DNA from: Eublepharis macularius
Lineage: Eukaryota; Chordata; Lepidosauria; Squamata; Eublepharidae
DNA length: 64,000 bases
Direction: 5' to 3'
Assembly: GCF_028583425.1 (NCBI RefSeq)
Contig: NC_072800.1
Span: 9,065,001 to 9,129,000, forward strand
Part shown: positions 53,476 through 64,000 of the stretch, one piece after another
Position numbering within the stretch: position 1 is the stretch's first letter
Layout: the number at the start of each line of letters is the position of its first letter
Made by a program: the position numbers and the translations under genes
Notes under the pieces: model-generated
The model's database searches: none
Told to the model about the DNA's origin: nothing
Seen by the model: the letters and a program-made list of their open reading frames with translations, nothing else

Positions 53476-53936
53476 CAATATTACAAATTCATAATGGTCT
53501 GTTTTCGCTCTTCTGCTCTTCCTCCCCCTTTTAGGAATTGTAGTTTAGCGAGGCAGCTGACCACTTGAGATTCACGTTTTGCCAAAGACAGCAAACAATT
53601 TGTCAGCTTGTGCTTGGACACTTGAGTAATCTTATTTTAGTTACTTATTTCAAAGCCTGGGGGTTGTAGAACCACTGTCTTACCAGCTGTAATTTAAATA
53701 ACCCAGGAGACTGTTGGAACTAGTTGAAAATTTGTGTCTGAATGTGGGGTAATAGTCATGGAAAGTGGAAGACAATTTGCATTGGCAACAATTTAACACT
53801 AGCAACAGAACAGAAAAATTAGAAACAAAAATACCATATTGTTTCCTTAATGATTATAAATCTACCACAGAATGTTGGTAGAGTTCTGGAGGGGAAAAAA
53901 CCGCATTTGCATTCCCGCCCCCCCTTCCCCAGCCTT

Positions 53937-61891
<7,955 letters not shown>

Positions 61892-62719
61892 CTAGAGTGG
61901 AATGAAGAAAAAGTTCAGGGCAAGAGACAAAACAAGCAGAAACCGTCACACAGCCGAAAGGAGGATCGTCTTGATGGGTTTGTTACTCAAGCAGTGCCGG
62001 CCCTACTATTGGGCTGAGTGAGGTGGCTTCCTGGCGTCTGGTCTAGATAATACAATAATCACAGGGAGATTTCTGCATTCATGGGCTGTATTTGTTCATC
62101 AGAATGTTCGCCATGTGCATTTGCTGGGCTGAGCTGAGAGCCTGTTGCTTCAGGAATTCACACCCAGAACTCCATTATGGTGTCATGCAATCTTTTTAGC
62201 CTGTGGGTATGTTTAGACTGTGCTCCCAGGAATGAGGCTTTCAGTATTAATTGGCCATATACTTCAGATTCCAACCTGTCTAAAAGAATGGAGACTATCT
62301 AGCTGTCTGACACACATCTATGGTTCTCCTTCAATCTGCAGATAGTTTTGGTTTCCCAGGCATGTTTGTACGAAAGCCATGTTTGCAAACATGGGTTTGT
62401 CATACGCACTTTACATGTTATAACAGTATGCTGAAGATAGGTTTAGTGTACATATAAAACTGTAATGGTCCCAGTTGCCGAGGTTGCACAACCTAGTTAT
62501 CAAAGGAGGTATGCCAATCCACAGTTCAGGAAAAAGGGGGGGGGAGCAGCAGCAATTAAATCCAGACCCCAGGTTTTCATGTCTAAATTACACAGCAGTT
62601 AACTTTGCGATGAGACTTTACAAGCACAGCCCAAGCAGCTGGGGTGGGGGATGGAGAGAGAGCACCTGTTTGCAGGTATTTATCCAACTAGGGGAGCTCT
62701 ACATGCAAGACTTTTACAT
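61892..62719. other. PCBP-like intron upstream of KH3, nothing recognised
   Basis: The short exon expected before KH3 in PCBP genes (encoding an ELTIPND-like string) was not found here, so this intron runs past 64000 or that exon is diverged. Confidence 0.4.
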
Positions 62720-62778
62720 TGGTTCCGTGGTCCAGCATCTACTTTGCATGCAGAAGATCCCAGATTCAATCCTCATCA
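62720..62778 (+). repeat. tRNA SINE head, interrupted by a hAT element
   Basis: GGTCCAGCATCTACTTTGCA, TGCAGAAGATCCCAGATTCA and ATCC is the tRNA-like head of the SINE seen in reverse at 18263; the body is cut off by the element starting at about 62780. Confidence 0.55.
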
Positions 62779-62779
62779 T

Positions 62780-63105
62780 CAGGGCTTTTTTCTGGGAAAA
62801 GAGGTGGTGGAACTCAGTGGTTGCCAGCACAGGGGGCAACTCTTGGCGGGAGGTAGTGCCCCTGGGTACCACATGTGCATGCGCAAAGTGCGCACACGCT
62901 CCCAGGACTGCACAATGACGTCACTTTGGGTCAGCTGGAATAAGGGGAGAGTTTTTTAAAGTTTAAATCGCCCTCAGCGAAAATGGTCACATGGCTGGTG
63001 GCCCCGCCCCCTGATCTCCAGACAGAGGGGAGTTTAGATTGCCCTCCACGCCGCTCCAGCTAAACTCCCCTCTGTCTGGAGATTGGAGGTGGGGCCACCT
63101 ACAAA
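62780..63105. mobile_element. hAT snapback element variant with an extra internal segment, right end missing
   Basis: Begins CAGGGCTTTTTTCTGGGAAA and has the same core (GACAGAGGGGAGTTTAGATT and its inverted copy at 63058-63082). It also carries about 130 nt (62830-62960) absent from the other copies, with GCATGCGCAAAGTGCGCACA. No terminal AAAAAGCCCTG follows, so it is truncated on the right. Confidence 0.8.
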
Positions 63106-63633
63106 GCCCTTCATAGCCTAGAAGCCATTTTTCTATAGGACTGCCTCTCTCAATATGGCCCACTAAGACAGATTTGCTTCTGAAAAGGCGACAGTGCAAA
63201 GGGGTAAGATCAACAGCTGCCCGTGCCCATATAAAAACTTCCTCGGGTGTGGCTCCCGCCTGGTGGGGATCAGGAAGGCCCCCGTGTTTTTATTTTTCTG
63301 CAGAATATATAAAAGAGAATGGAGGGCATTATAAAGGGAACAGGGTCACAGTTAAGGTCTGTGAATTTTTAAGTAGCTTTTATTGCTGCACTCATTTTAT
63401 ACATTAACTGTTGTACTGTTCCTCTAATTTTGTAATCTAGGGTTATAGTATTGTTGTGTGAATTATACTGTTTTAGTTCATTGTTCTCTAATTTTGTAGT
63501 TTATTGCATTGTTGGCTACATGTATTATACTATTCTGACTGCACTGTTTTTAACAGAGTCATCTGCTTGAGTCTCAGTGAGAAAGAACTAAAATGAAGTA
63601 GGTACATAAGCAAAGAAACATCTCCTCTTAAAG
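63106..63633. other. PCBP-like intron, mostly repeat tail
   Basis: 63170-63300 resembles a LINE-like piece (AAAAGGCGACAGTGCAAAGG). 63400-63600 is an AT-rich LINE/SINE tail ending GAGTCTCAGTGAGAAAGAAC as at 21060. No gene. Confidence 0.4.
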
Positions 63634-63816
63634 GAGCCAGAGCCAGTTTGGTGTAGTGGTTAAGAGCAGCAGGACTCTAATCTGAAGAACCAAGTATGAT
63701 TCCCCATTCCTCCACTTGAAGCCAGCTGGGTGACCTTGGGTCAGTCACAGCTTCTAGGAGCTCTCTCAGCCCCACCCACCTCACAGGGTGATTATTGTTG
63801 TGGGGATAATAATAAT
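63634..63816 (+). repeat. Sauria-type SINE, 3' end cut by a hAT element
   Basis: GAGCCAGTTTGGTGTAGTGG through TGATTCCCCATTCCTCCACT to GGGTGATTATTGTTGTGGGG, then ATAATAATAAT and the hAT start. Confidence 0.85.
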
Positions 63817-64000
63817 CAGGGATTTTTTTCAGTGGGAACGCGGTGGAACGGAGTTCCGGCACCTCTTAAAAATAGTCACATGGCCGGTGGCCCCGCCCCC
63901 TGATCTCCAGACAGAGGGGAGTTTAGATTTCCCTTCGCGCCTCCGAGCAGCATGGAGGGCAATCTAAACTCCCCTCTGTCTGGAGATCAGGGGGCGTGGC
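63817..64000. mobile_element. hAT snapback MITE, continues past the window
   Basis: Begins CAGGGATTTTTTTCAGTGGG and includes both sides of the central inverted repeat (GGGGAGTTTAGATTTCCC and GAGGGCAATCTAAACTCCCC). The right end lies outside. Confidence 0.88.

Larger units (their letters stand above)
50700..53936 (-). other. Probable 3' UTR of the PCBP-like gene
   Basis: About 3.2 kb follow the minus-strand stop without another gene. Minus-strand AATAAA strings occur near 50938 and 50713 and could end the transcript. The stretch holds a 5S-derived SINE (51972-52150), a truncated tRNA-SINE-like piece (about 52453-52550) and a palindromic element (53285-53475). The extent is inferred, not seen. 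Confidence 0.4.

Overview
This is a 64 kb piece of vertebrate nuclear DNA, almost certainly from a squamate reptile (a lizard, possibly a gecko; the species cannot be fixed from the sequence). The pointers are intron-split housekeeping genes, Sauria-type tRNA SINEs with a BovB-like tail, 5S-rRNA-derived SINEs, a DIRS-like tyrosine-recombinase retroelement, abundant hAT-type miniature elements and a Penelope-like element. No prokaryotic genes, tRNA genes or CRISPR arrays are present.

Three host genes were found by joining exons. (1) BAG1, + strand, 3896-22651: the last five coding exons of the HSP70 nucleotide-exchange co-chaperone; its first exons lie left of the window. (2) ZNF830 (CCDC16), + strand, 25607-46856: a complete ten-exon gene for a 376-residue C2H2 zinc-finger protein, starting in a CpG island about 3 kb downstream of BAG1. 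(3) A poly(rC)-binding-protein gene, - strand, with its third KH-domain exon at 61722-61891 and its C-terminal exon at 53937-54285; it converges on ZNF830 tail to tail and continues beyond the right edge.

The best finding is ZNF830. The gene is a single exon in human and mouse, but here it is split into ten exons. Its first intron is a minor-spliceosome (U12) AT-AC intron with a near-consensus ATATCC donor and a TTCTTTAACT branch site 13-14 nt before the terminal AC. Its seventh intron is GC-AG. This looks like the ancestral spliced locus, with the mammalian gene being an intronless descendant (inference). The PCBP gene is also notable: its KH3 resembles PCBP3 while its tail is of the PCBP4 type, so it may be a paralogue absent from mammals.

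The rest is introns and spacers loaded with repeats. 900-3515: LINE tail plus a chromovirus (Ty3/Gypsy) fossil. 9064-10135: LINE tail split by a solo LTR. 11336-12165: palindromic repeat and a second solo LTR. 12171-18260: a young-looking DIRS-like element inside a 13.5 kb BAG1 intron. 18553-18800: perfect-looking snapback repeat. 28698-29128: LINE reverse-transcriptase fragment next to a ZNF830 exon. 31180-31990: 58-bp GC-rich minisatellite. 37183-38751: hAT-type element holding a 600-bp purine tract. 48195-49600: Penelope-like element with long inverted arms. 58073-64000: a cluster of hAT snapback elements with exact 8-bp target duplications in the PCBP intron and upstream.
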